DNA of 60,608 nt, from assembly GCA_020845895.1 (NCBI GenBank), contig JADLEX010000158.1, positions 1-60,608 on the forward strand, given 5' to 3'. Made by a program: the position numbers and the translations under genes. The DNA comes from Deltaproteobacteria bacterium. GTDB lineage: Bacteria > Lernaellota > Lernaellaia > JACKCT01. Positions 34,583 through 45,000 of this stretch are shown here, one piece after another; the stretch's first letter is position 1; each line of letters opens with the position of its first letter. Under the pieces are notes generated by a model that was not told the DNA's origin, searched no databases, and saw only the letters and a list, made by a program, of their open reading frames with translations.

Positions 34583-37500
34583 GTGTTGAGCGCGCGCACG
34601 GACATTCTGCTGGCGATGTGCCCGCCCTACGGGCCGGAGATGCCGCCGCTGTCGCTGGCGTCGCTGGTCGAGTCGGCGCGCGCGAACGGATTTACCGCGA
34701 ATGTGCTCGACTTGAATATCGACGTCTTTCGCGCGGCGGTCGATCCCGGTGAATGGGAGATGGACCACAAGGAACAATGGGTCTGGCCGACGAAATTCCC
34801 GGATCTGTGGAAACGCCACGCCCCCGCGCTCGAGGCCGGCATCGCGACCCTCATCGAGGCCGATGCGCGCGTGTACGGTTTCTCGTGCCACTCCGACAAT
34901 CGCCTGACCACGCAGGACGTGATCCGCGCGCTGCGCCGAGCGCGACCCAACGCGATCGTTATCGTCGGCGGCATGGGCGTGTACTCCGACACGTCGCGAC
35001 GCTCGTTTCAGAGCGGTCTCGTCGACGCGTTCGTGATCGGCCCCGAGGGCGAGGCGACGCTGGTGGAGTTCCTGCGCGCGGTGCGCGACGGACGGCCCTT
35101 CGACGAGGTTCCCGGCCTCGTGCTCTGGCGCGACGGCGCGCTGCGCGAAACGGCGGCGCGCGATGTGGCGAACCTCGCCGAGTTCCCGTTCCCTTCGTTC
35201 GCCGACTTCGACCTCAACGCCTACACCACGCCGAATCTGCCCGTCGTCACCAGCCGCGGCTGCAAAAGCCACTGCCTGTTTTGCAACGACCGCGTGCTGA
35301 TGGGCAAGTTCCGCGGGCGCTCGGCCGAGTCGGTGTTCGACGAAATCCGCCACCACGTCGAGGTGCTCGGTATCCGCGATTTTTCGTTCAACGACCTGCA
35401 GCTCAACTACAACGTCACCGAGATCGACCGGCTGTGCACGCTCGTCAACGGGCACTTCGGCCCGGCGTCGGGCGCGATCCGGTGGAACGCAAACATCATC
35501 GTCTCCGACGCGTTCCTCCCCTCGATCCTGCAAAACATGCACGCGGCGGGCTGCCACACGCTCACACTCGGTCTCGAAAGCGGATCGGCGCGGGTCGTCA
35601 AACGCATGGCCAAGGGCTTCAAGCTCGACACCGCGCGTCGCCTGATGCGCGACATCAAGGACGCGGGCATCACGCTGTGGATCAACCTCGTCGTGGGTTT
35701 CCCCGGCGAGACGGACGAAACCGTGCGCGAATCCATCGCCTTCGTCCAGGAGCACGTCGGCGTCATCGACGAGGTGTGCGTGTGCAACACGTGCAACCTG
35801 CTCGAATACTCGACGCTCCATGACCATCGCGACAAGTTCGGCATCGCGCCCGCGAGCGACCCGCAGTGGGACGAGGTTTCGTGGCGCACGCTCGACGGCG
35901 CCAACACCTTCGAGCAGCGCATGGTATGGCTCGGCTGGATGGTCGACATGCTGCGCGCGAACAACGTGCCGATCCGCCAGACGAACTACCACTTCGAGGG
36001 CGAGGACCGCCTGCACGCCGCGCGCCGCATCGACGTGGTGCTCGCCATCGCCCCGCCCGCCGGTACGGACTCGCCGCCCTACGAACTCGTCAGTTCCTCG
36101 GCGTACCTGCGCGAGCGCGCGGGCATCGAGGCGACGTGCGTCGATCTGAACATCGAGGCGTTTCGCGCCGCGAGCGACGATCACCGCGCCTGGTGGCAGC
36201 CCGGCGTGCGCGAGACCTGGGCCGACCCCGAGCGGCTCGGCGAGATCATGCCGTCGCTCGGTCTGAACGCCGAGACGATGGCCGACCGACTGCTCGCGCC
36301 GGGAACGGGGATCGTCGCGCTCTACGTGCACCGCGCGAACGCGATGGTCACGCGCGTGGTGATCGAAGCCCTCAAACGCAAGTCACCCGGCGTGCGCGTC
36401 GCGCTCTTCGGACCGACCACGTCGATCGCCGCCGAGCGCAATCTGTTCCCCGACGCACTGTGCGAATTCATGGTGGCGGGCGAGGTCGAGGCGTCGCTCG
36501 CCGATCTCGTTTCGCGCCTCGTTCACAACGCGGATCTCGGCACGCTGCGCGGCGTGCGTTTCGCGAAACCGGGCGGCGAGCGCCACTTCATGCCGCGCGA
36601 GCCCATCAAGCCGCTCGCCGACCTGCCCTCGCCCGATTACCGCGAACTGCGGCCCGAGATGTACGGACCGGTGCTGGGCGTTCGCATGAGCCGCGGGTGC
36701 GTGCATCGGTGCGCATTTTGCGCGGAGCAGCCCGCCGAAGGGCCGGCGCGGCGGCGCAACCCGGCGCGGGTATTCGCCGAGATCGAAGGCGCGTTCCGCG
36801 ACCACGGCGCGCGCGAATTCGAATTCACCGACCTCATCCTCAACAACGGCGATCCCAAGCCGCTCTTCGAGCTGTGCGACCTGCTGGCGGCGGCGAAACT
36901 GCCGATCGCGCTCGGCGCGTCGTTTGCGCCCGACGAACGCAGCACGCGCGAACTGTTCGACAAGATGAAGGCGGCGGGATTTCGGCGCGTGCGGTTCGGC
37001 GTCGAGAATTTCGCCGACAACGTGCTGCGTCTGATGAACAAGACCTACACGGCGCAGGTGGCGCTGAAGAATCTGCGCGACGCGCACGAAGCCGGCCTCG
37101 AGACGCACGTGAGCGTCATGATCGGTTTCCCCGGCGAAACCTACGAGGATTTCTACACGAACCTCGCATGGATGCGGAAAATCGAGCCTTGGTGCGATTA
37201 CGTGGACACGGTGACGGCGTGCGAGGTGCTGCCGCACGCGAAGATCGAACGCGCGCCCGCGAAGTATCAGGTGCTGTTGCCGCCCAAGGATCACGCGCGA
37301 TCCTGGTCGTACATGGGCTACAACAACGAGAACTACCGCGAGACGCGCCTGAAAGAGATGGCGGTCTGGATCGGCGGGCTCGATTTCAAATTCAACTACG
37401 ACTGGTTCGTATCGCCCGGCAGCAAGTTCCGTCGCGACGAGGGGCGCATCCGCGAGCGTATCGCCAAGCGCGTGGGCCGCGACATCGAGTGCGTGATCGT

Positions 37501-40500
37501 GAACATGCCGCCGTGGGGCTTCACGAATCCTCCCGTGGGCCCGGCGGTGCTGGCGACGTATCTGGACAGCCGCGGGCACCCCACGAAGGTGCTCGACTAC
37601 AACGCGCGCTGGTACAACGAAGCGCCCGAGAACCAGAAGCTGCTGTGGCACGTCGAGAACAAGAATTTCTGGTCGAACGACGAGACGTGGGAGGTCCTCG
37701 CGTGGGGCCTCGCCGACAAGATCGAAAAGGCAGCGGATGAAATCCTGGCCGCGGATCCGAAGCTCATCGGCTTTTCCGTCGTCGATCCCAAGGAGCGCGT
37801 CACCGTCGCCGTGATCGACGCCGTGCGCCGAAAAAACCCCGACGTGAAGATCCTGCTCGGCGGGCCGGCGATCTTCACGCCCGATTACCGCACCATCTTT
37901 TTCGAGCGTGCGGGCCGGTGGATCGACGGCTACGTGGTCGGCGAGGGCGAGGAGACGCTACTCGACTGCGTGCGCGCGGTGAACGCGGGCGAGCCCCTGC
38001 GCGGCATCCCCGGCGTCATCACGCTCGACACCGAGGGGAAGCAGGAACTCGTGCCGCGCGGACCGATCCGCGATCTCGACTCGGTGCCCTTTCCCAGCTA
38101 CGCGCATTTCAACATGCGCGAGTATCACGGCAATTCGCTGGTGCTCGAATGGTCGCGCGGCTGCATCGCAAGCTGCCTGTACTGCAAGGGCAAGGATCTC
38201 GCGGGCAAGTATCGCAGCCGATCGGCGAAGCACATCTTCGACGAATTGAAGCACCACGTCGAAGTGCTCGGGTTCGCCAGCTTCACCGTGTCGGACAACA
38301 TCCTCAACGGCCGTCCCAAGGTGCTTCACGAACTGTGCGACTTGATCATCGAGTCGAAGCTGCCCGTGCGCTGGAACGCCGAGGCAGCCCCGATGAAAAA
38401 CCTGACGCCGGAACTGTTACGCAAGCTGCGCGCGGCGGGATGCTTCGAATTGCAGCTCGGCCTCGAGGTCGGCTCCGACCGCGTGCTCAAATACATGAAC
38501 AAAGAAAAACTCTTCACCGTCGAGTCGGCGGGACAAGTGTTCCGCGACGCCAAGGCGGCCGGGATCAAGACGTGCATGTTCTGCATCGTCGGCTTCCCGG
38601 GCGAAACCGAAGAAGACTTCCAGATGACGCTCGAGATGATCGAGCGCAACGCGCCCTACATCGATCAGATCAAGTCGATCAACGCGTGCGTCATCATCAC
38701 CGGCACCGACCTGCACGTGCAGGCGGGGCGCATGGGCATGACGCTGCCGCGCGACGACTACCACTACCTGTGGACCGACGGGAACGGTCTTTCGATCGAG
38801 GAGCGCAACGACCGCATCCGACGCGTGCTCGCGCTCGTGCAGCGGCTGGGCAAGGAGTGTTTGGAAACGAACTTGACCGAGGGCAAGCAGCTCGATCTCG
38901 CGAAGGCGGTGCGCGCGGGGGGCCTCGGGCCCGAGCAACGCTTCGCGCGGCTGCTCGAACTCGCGAACAACCTGGGCAGCTTCGACCCCGGCGATTACGG
39001 CGATGGATCGTCGATCAAGGTGCCGACGCTCGCCGAGGACTTCGGCCGATCGGACGCGTACCAACCCGGCGCGGCGCGGCCCACGGCCGCCGAGATCATG
39101 GACCGCACCTACGACCGCGCAAGCTTCGCCGCCGCCGAGCGCGACGCGGCGATCGCGGCCTCGGGTTCGTCGGCGTGCCTGCCGGGCGCGGGCGCGGGTA
39201 TCGCGTCGTCGCGCGCCGTTGCCGAAAAGCCGGGCGACAACGGCCGCGCGAACGGCAACGGACATGCCCACGAAAACGGCAATGGACACTCCCACGAGGA
39301 ACCCCGCGCCGTCACGCGCGAATTCGTCGAGGAGCGGTTGCATTTGTCGGGCGTGATGTCGGGCGAGCGGGTCTATTGCGGCCCGCGCATCCTGGAAATC
39401 GACCTGACGAATCGCTGCAACCTCAACTGCGTGGGCTGCTGGAATCACGGCTTCGAGATGGGCGACGCGCGCTGGACCGGCGAGATGTTCAAACGCACGC
39501 TGCCGACCGCGCGCGTGCTCGAGACCATCGACGAGGCGGCGGCGACCGGCGCGAAGATGGTGCAGCTCTCGGGCGCGGGCGATCCGCTGCTGCACCCGGA
39601 TTTTCTGAAGGTGCTCGAACGCGTGAAGTCGCGCGGTCTGAAATGCACCGTCATCACCAACGGCACGATGCTGACCGAGAAGGTCATGCGCCGCATGGTG
39701 GAACTGGGCCTCGACAACCTGACCGTGAGCGTGTGGGCGGGCAACGAGGAGACGTATACGGCCACGCACCCGGGCACCAAACCGAAGACGATCGGCAAGA
39801 TCCGCGACGCGCTGCGTGAACTGCACGCGATCAAGAAGCGCCTGGGCAAGACGCGCCCGCACGTGAAAATCTACAACGTCATCAACCACGCGAACGCGGG
39901 CGGCATCGACGACATGATCACGTTCGCGCTGCAAAGCCTCGTCGATCACGTCGAGTTCACGCCCATCGACATCGTGCCCGGCCGATCCGATCATCTGGGC
40001 CTCACCGCGCAGGACCGCGACCGGATCAAGACGCAGCTCGACGGCCTGACGCGCCGCGACGACTACCTCGAGCTCGATCCCACGCAGGCGCCGCGCTCGG
40101 CGGGCGCGGGCGGCGAGGGCAAAGAGTTCGCGCGGTTCGTGAAGTACCAGATTTTGCCGCACGATTTCCGCTACGAGCTCGACGACATCTCGCGCTTCGA
40201 CGTGCTGTGCGAACGCAAGGCGTGGCGGCTCGACATCACCGAGGACAACGTCGAGCACAACGCGCTGTTTTTCAAATACCCCGAGCACGAGTGCCGCGCG
40301 TGCCCCGAGCGGCCGCGCTGCTCCATCGACAAGGACCGCCACCACATCAAAGTCGAGTTCCTGTCGGTGCTGGGTTTCGGCGCGTTCTACCGGCGCATCA
40401 CGAGCGCCGAGGCGCAGTCGGGACATTACGACGCCGGAGCGGTGCGCGACCTGCCGTGCAACATCGGCTGGACCTACGCGCGCGTCGGCACCGACGGCAA

Positions 40501-40774
40501 GGTCGCCCCGTGTTGCAAGGGCACGAAGATGCCGATGGGAAGCATTCAGGGCGAAGACCTGCGCGCGATCTGGACCAAGCCCGCGTACGTCGAGTTTCGC
40601 CGCAACGCGATTTCGAAGCCCAAGGACGATCCCTACTTCGCGCCCATCGCCTGCATGAAGGCGTGCGACAATTTGGGCATGATCCACAAAACCGCTCGCG
40701 AACTCGCGGAGCTCGCCCCCGACGAGCGCGAAGCGGTGGCGAAGCCGGCGGAACGCGGGTTTCGGGAAATGTAA
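34583..40774 (+). CDS. Giant four-module radical SAM protein (three B12-binding-like/rSAM units plus rSAM-SPASM-like)
   Basis: A 2063-residue protein in one uninterrupted frame. Module 1: a B12-binding-like Rossmann domain (about 7-190) and radical SAM with CKSHCLFC (Cys227, 231, 234). Module 2: about 483-680 and CVHRCAFC (706, 710, 713). Module 3: about 968-1160 and CIASCLYC (1194, 1198, 1201). Each core also has a GFPGET strand. A Gly/Asn/His linker (about 1552-1572) precedes module 4, an rSAM with CNLNCVGC (1612, 1616, 1619). Its Cys-rich tail (1876, 1904, 1907, 1913, 1959, 1977-1978, 2024, 2028) suggests SPASM-like auxiliary clusters. Each CxxxCxxC should hold a 4Fe-4S cluster that cleaves SAM. 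The first three resemble cobalamin-type methylases or cyclases. Modules 1 and 3 share GK(F/Y)RxRSA and HHVEVLG, implying internal duplication. The start is GTG after GGGGGAG. The substrate is unknown. Confidence 0.9.
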   Translation: MLSARTDILLAMCPPYGPEMPPLSLASLVESARANGFTANVLDLNIDVFRAAVDPGEWEMDHKEQWVWPTKFPDLWKRHAPALEAGIATLIEADARVYGFSCHSDNRLTTQDVIRALRRARPNAIVIVGGMGVYSDTSRRSFQSGLVDAFVIGPEGEATLVEFLRAVRDGRPFDEVPGLVLWRDGALRETAARDVANLAEFPFPSFADFDLNAYTTPNLPVVTSRGCKSHCLFCNDRVLMGKFRGRSAESVFDEIRHHVEVLGIRDFSFNDLQLNYNVTEIDRLCTLVNGHFGPASGAIRWNANIIVSDAFLPSILQNMHAAGCHTLTLGLESGSARVVKRMAKGFKLDTARRLMRDIKDAGITLWINLVVGFPGETDETVRESIAFVQEHVGVIDEVCVCNTCNLLEYSTLHDHRDKFGIAPASDPQWDEVSWRTLDGANTFEQRMVWLGWMVDMLRANNVPIRQTNYHFEGEDRLHAARRIDVVLAIAPPAGTDSPPYELVSSSAYLRERAGIEATCVDLNIEAFRAASDDHRAWWQPGVRETWADPERLGEIMPSLGLNAETMADRLLAPGTGIVALYVHRANAMVTRVVIEALKRKSPGVRVALFGPTTSIAAERNLFPDALCEFMVAGEVEASLADLVSRLVHNADLGTLRGVRFAKPGGERHFMPREPIKPLADLPSPDYRELRPEMYGPVLGVRMSRGCVHRCAFCAEQPAEGPARRRNPARVFAEIEGAFRDHGAREFEFTDLILNNGDPKPLFELCDLLAAAKLPIALGASFAPDERSTRELFDKMKAAGFRRVRFGVENFADNVLRLMNKTYTAQVALKNLRDAHEAGLETHVSVMIGFPGETYEDFYTNLAWMRKIEPWCDYVDTVTACEVLPHAKIERAPAKYQVLLPPKDHARSWSYMGYNNENYRETRLKEMAVWIGGLDFKFNYDWFVSPGSKFRRDEGRIRERIAKRVGRDIECVIVNMPPWGFTNPPVGPAVLATYLDSRGHPTKVLDYNARWYNEAPENQKLLWHVENKNFWSNDETWEVLAWGLADKIEKAADEILAADPKLIGFSVVDPKERVTVAVIDAVRRKNPDVKILLGGPAIFTPDYRTIFFERAGRWIDGYVVGEGEETLLDCVRAVNAGEPLRGIPGVITLDTEGKQELVPRGPIRDLDSVPFPSYAHFNMREYHGNSLVLEWSRGCIASCLYCKGKDLAGKYRSRSAKHIFDELKHHVEVLGFASFTVSDNILNGRPKVLHELCDLIIESKLPVRWNAEAAPMKNLTPELLRKLRAAGCFELQLGLEVGSDRVLKYMNKEKLFTVESAGQVFRDAKAAGIKTCMFCIVGFPGETEEDFQMTLEMIERNAPYIDQIKSINACVIITGTDLHVQAGRMGMTLPRDDYHYLWTDGNGLSIEERNDRIRRVLALVQRLGKECLETNLTEGKQLDLAKAVRAGGLGPEQRFARLLELANNLGSFDPGDYGDGSSIKVPTLAEDFGRSDAYQPGAARPTAAEIMDRTYDRASFAAAERDAAIAASGSSACLPGAGAGIASSRAVAEKPGDNGRANGNGHAHENGNGHSHEEPRAVTREFVEERLHLSGVMSGERVYCGPRILEIDLTNRCNLNCVGCWNHGFEMGDARWTGEMFKRTLPTARVLETIDEAAATGAKMVQLSGAGDPLLHPDFLKVLERVKSRGLKCTVITNGTMLTEKVMRRMVELGLDNLTVSVWAGNEETYTATHPGTKPKTIGKIRDALRELHAIKKRLGKTRPHVKIYNVINHANAGGIDDMITFALQSLVDHVEFTPIDIVPGRSDHLGLTAQDRDRIKTQLDGLTRRDDYLELDPTQAPRSAGAGGEGKEFARFVKYQILPHDFRYELDDISRFDVLCERKAWRLDITEDNVEHNALFFKYPEHECRACPERPRCSIDKDRHHIKVEFLSVLGFGAFYRRITSAEAQSGHYDAGAVRDLPCNIGWTYARVGTDGKVAPCCKGTKMPMGSIQGEDLRAIWTKPAYVEFRRNAISKPKDDPYFAPIACMKACDNLGMIHKTARELAELAPDEREAVAKPAERGFREM

Positions 40775-40873
40775 CGCTCGGTCGCAGCGCCCGAACCTGA
40801 CCGATCCCCTTTTCCCGCGTTTCGTTTTCGAGTTTGATACGCCCTCTTTTTCGATGAACCCGGGGTCGCGCAC

Positions 40874-42022
40874 ATGATGCGTTTCGTCAGACAAAAACCG
40901 TTCGCCGCGCTCGTGGCTTTTTGCGTCGTCGCGGCCGGGGCGTGGTTCGTTTACCGTTCGCTTTTCGCCGCGAGTCCGGGCGCGGGCGGCCCGCGCGGGT
41001 TCGGCCCCGCGCCGGTCGTGGTCGCCGAGGCCAAAACCGGGGAGTGGGTGGACGAGCTCGAGGCCGTGGGAACCGCGCGCTCGCGCGAGTCGGTCGCCAT
41101 CACCGCCAAGGTCACCGAGACCGTGCGTCGCCTGCACTTCGACGACGGCGAGCAGGTGAAGGCCGGGGCGATTCTCGCCGAGCTCACGCGCGCCGAGGAA
41201 TCGGCGCAGCTTTCGGAGGCGCTCGCCGGGCTCGAGGATGCGACGAAGGAGTATCAGCGCATTTCCAAGCTCGACTCGGCGGATCTTGTCGCCAAGACCG
41301 AGGTGCAGACGCAGACCGCGCGCTACAAAGCGGCCGACGCGCGCGTGCGCGCCATCGAGGCGCGCCTCTCGGACCGGCTGATCCGCGCGCCGTTCGCCGG
41401 GGTCGTGGGTCTGCGCAACGTGAGCCCGGGGCAACTCGTCGCGCCGGGTACGGTGGTGGCCACACTCGACGACATCAGCCGCATCAAGCTCGACTTCCAG
41501 GTGCCCGAGGTCTACATCGCCGTCGCGCGGCCGGGCCTCGACGTCATCGCGCGCTCCGAGGCGTATCGCGACCGGGAGTTTCACGGCGTCATCACGGGCA
41601 TGGACACGCGCGTCGACCCCGCGACGCGAGCCTTCGCGGTGCGCGCCGAGATCCCCAACGACGACGGCGCGCTGCGCCCGGGCATGCTGCTCGCGGTCAA
41701 GATCATTCGCGAGCGCCGGCGCGCGCTCATCGTGCCCGAAGGCGCGATCGTGCAGACGCAGGACCGGCACATGGTCTTCGTCGCGACGCCCGAAAACAAG
41801 GCCGAGCAGCGGGTCGTCAAGATCGGCGCGCGCAAACCCGGCTTCGTGGAAATCACCGAGGGCCTCGTCGAGGGCGAGCAGGCGGTCGTCGAGGGCGCGA
41901 TGAAATCGCGGCCCGGCGGCGACGTGGCGATTGTCGGCCGCGTGGACGCCCTGACCGGGGCGGCGCTGCCCATGCCGGACGCGGTCACGCCGTCCGCGCC
42001 GGACGCGGCGAAGGCGAAATAA
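40874..42022 (+). CDS. RND efflux periplasmic adaptor subunit (HlyD/MFP family)
   Basis: A 382-residue membrane-fusion protein linking an inner-membrane RND pump to an outer-membrane channel. There is an N-terminal membrane anchor (about 8-32), then a barrel-sandwich half (VTETVRRLHFDDGEQVKAGAIL), an alpha-helical hairpin (about 110-165) and the second lipoyl half (DRLIRAPFAGVVGLRNVSPG). A beta-barrel domain (KLDFQVPEVYI, ITGMDTRVDPATRAFAVRAE) and a membrane-proximal domain complete it. The length is typical. The pump gene begins 3 bp after the stop, so the two are one operon. No outer-membrane channel gene follows directly, so a channel from elsewhere must be used. Confidence 0.93.
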   Translation: MMRFVRQKPFAALVAFCVVAAGAWFVYRSLFAASPGAGGPRGFGPAPVVVAEAKTGEWVDELEAVGTARSRESVAITAKVTETVRRLHFDDGEQVKAGAILAELTRAEESAQLSEALAGLEDATKEYQRISKLDSADLVAKTEVQTQTARYKAADARVRAIEARLSDRLIRAPFAGVVGLRNVSPGQLVAPGTVVATLDDISRIKLDFQVPEVYIAVARPGLDVIARSEAYRDREFHGVITGMDTRVDPATRAFAVRAEIPNDDGALRPGMLLAVKIIRERRRALIVPEGAIVQTQDRHMVFVATPENKAEQRVVKIGARKPGFVEITEGLVEGEQAVVEGAMKSRPGGDVAIVGRVDALTGAALPMPDAVTPSAPDAAKAK

Positions 42023-42025
42023 TCC

Positions 42026-45000
42026 ATGTTTCTTTCCGACGTGTCCGTCCGCCGTCCGGTCCTCGCGATCGTCGTCAATCTGCTGCTCGTGATCTTCGGG
42101 GTGCTGTCGTACCTGACGCTGCCGCTGCGCGAACTGCCCGACATCGATCCGCCCGTCGTGTCGATCTCGACCATCTACACCGGCGCGTCGGCCGATATCG
42201 TCGAGGCCCGCATCACGCAGCCCGTCGAGGATCAGGTCAGCGGCATCGAGGGCATCCGCACGATCGAGTCGGTGAGCCGCGACGGCGAGTCTCAGGTCTC
42301 GATCGAGTTCAACATCGACCGCGACATCGACGCCGCGGCCAACGATGTGCGTGACCGCGTGGGTCGCATCGTGGACAACCTGCCCGAGGAGGCGAACGCC
42401 CCCGAGATCTTCAAGGTCGACGCGAACAACGACGTGATGATGTGGCTGAACTTCCAGAGTTCCACGATGGACAACCTGGAGCTCACGGACTACGCCGAGC
42501 GCTATCTCGTCGATCGCTTCTCGGTGGTGGACGGCGTGGCCCGCGTCATGGTCGGCGGCGCGCGGCGATATTCGATGCGCGTGTGGCTGCACGCCGACGC
42601 GCTCGCGGCGCGCGGCCTGACCGTGAGTGACGTCGAAGGCGCGCTGCTGCGCGAAAACGTGGAGCTGCCCGCCGGGCGCATCGAGTCGGTCGACCGCGAG
42701 TTCACGGTGCGCGTCGCGCGCTCGTATCGCGCGCCCGACGACTTCCGCGGCCTTGCCCTCAAGCGCGGCGAAGGCGGCTACATCGTGCGGCTCGGCGAGG
42801 TGGCCGACGTCGAATTCACGGCCGAGGACGAGCGCAGCGTGCTGCGCGGCAACGGTGAGTCGATGGTCGGCATCGGCATCATCCAGCAGTCCACGGCGAA
42901 CGCCATTGCGGTTGCCGACGGCGTGCGCGAAGTGGCGATACAGGTCGGGACGCAGCTTCCCGAGGGCACGATCCTCGCGCCGAGCTACGATACGTCGGTC
43001 TTTATCCGCGCGGCGATCCGCGAGGTGTACGTGTCGTTTTTCATCGCGGTGGTGCTGGTCATCGCGGTGATCTATCTGTTCCTCGGCAACCTGCGCGCCA
43101 CGTTGATCCCGGCGGTGGCGGTACCGGTCTCGCTGACGGCGGCGCTGATCGTGCTGTCCGTGCTCGGCTACTCGATCAACCTGTTCACGCTGCTCGCGCT
43201 GATCCTCGCGATCGGCATGGTCGTCGACGACGCCATCGTCGTGCTCGAAAACATTCACCGGCGCATGGAACTGGGCGAGCCCGCGATGCTCGCGGCGTTT
43301 CGCGGCACGCGGCAGGTGGGCTTCGCCGTCGTCGCGACGACCGCCGTGCTTTTCGCGGTCTTCATTCCCATCGCGTTTCTCACGGGCAACATCGGGCGTC
43401 TGTTCGTGGAGTTCGCCTTCGCCATGTCGGCCGCCATCGGCTTTTCCGGGCTCGTCGCGCTCACCATCACGCCGGTCATGGCGTCGCGGCTCCTGAAGCC
43501 GAACACACAGGGCAACTGGCTCACGCGGCGCATCGACCGCGACTTCGAGCGGCTCCAGCGCGCCTACCGCCGGCTGCTGGAGGGCGCGCTGCGCCGCCGC
43601 GGCCTCGTGCTGCTCGCTGGCGCGTCCACACTCGGTCTCATCGCGTGGTTCATGACGGTGATTCCCAGCGAGCTCGCACCGACCGAGGATCGCGGCGCGT
43701 TCATCGTGGTGGCCAAGGCGCCCGAGGGCGCGAGCTTCGACTACTCCATGCGCATGATGACGAAGGTGGAAAACATCCTTCTGCCGCTGCTGGAAAGCGG
43801 CGAGGTGACGCGCGTGCTCACCCGCGTTCCCGGCGGATTCGGCAGCACCGCCGTCGTCAATTCCGGCTTCGGCGTCGTGGTGATGAGCCTGTGGGAAGAC
43901 CGCGCGCGCACCACGCAGGAGGTGATGGCCGAGATCACGCCGAAGCTCGGCGCGCTCACCGAGGGCCTCGCCTTTCCCGCGATGCGTCAGGGTCTCGTGC
44001 GTCGCGGCGGCTTCCAGCCCGTGCAGTTTGTCGTCGGCGGCAGCACGTATGACGAGATCGCGCGCTATCGCGACATTCTGCTCGACGCCGCGCGGCAAAA
44101 CCCCGGCCTCTCGGGCGTCGATGCCGACTACAAGGAAACCAAGCCGCAACTGCTGGTCGATATCGATCGCGACCGCGCGGCGGATCTGGGCGTATCGCTC
44201 GGCGACGTGGGGCGCACGCTCGAAACGCTGCTCGGCACGCGACGCGTAACGACGATGATCGAGCGCGGCGAGGAGTACAATGTCATCCTCGCGGCGCGCG
44301 ACGAGGACCGCGCCTCGCCCGCCGACATCTTCAACAACTACGTGCGCTCTCTCACCACGGGCAAGCTGATCCCGCTCTCCAACCTCGTGCGCGTGCGCGA
44401 ACTGGCCGGCGCGGGCGAGCTCAACCGCTTCAACCGCTTCCGCGCCGTCACGATCTCGGCGAACCTGAATCCCGGCTACACGCTGGGCGAGGCGCTCGCG
44501 TTTTTCGAGGGCGTCGCGCGCGACAAACTCCCCACCACGGCGGCGATCGACTACAAGGGCGAATCGCGCGAGTTCAAGGAGTCGAGCCGCTCGCTGTATT
44601 TCGTCTTCGCGCTCGCGCTCGTCGTCGTCTTCCTCGTGCTCGCGGCCCAGTTCGAGAGCTTCGTGCATCCCTTCGTCATCATGCTGACCGTGCCGCTGGC
44701 CGTCGCGGGGGCGCTGGGCGGCCTGTGGATCGCGGGGAGCACGCTCAACATCTACAGCCAGATCGGCATCGTCATGCTGATCGGCCTCGCGGCGAAAAAC
44801 GGCATCCTCATCGTCGAGTTCGCCAACCAGCTTCGCGACGAGGGGGCCGAGTTCACCGAGGCGCTGCTTCGCGCGTCGGCGCTGCGTCTGCGACCGATTC
44901 TCATGACGGCGCTTTCGACGGCCGTGGGCGCGGTGCCGCTCGTGATCGCGCAAGGTGCGGGCGCGGGCAGCCGCAAGACCATCGGCGTCGTCGTGTTTTT

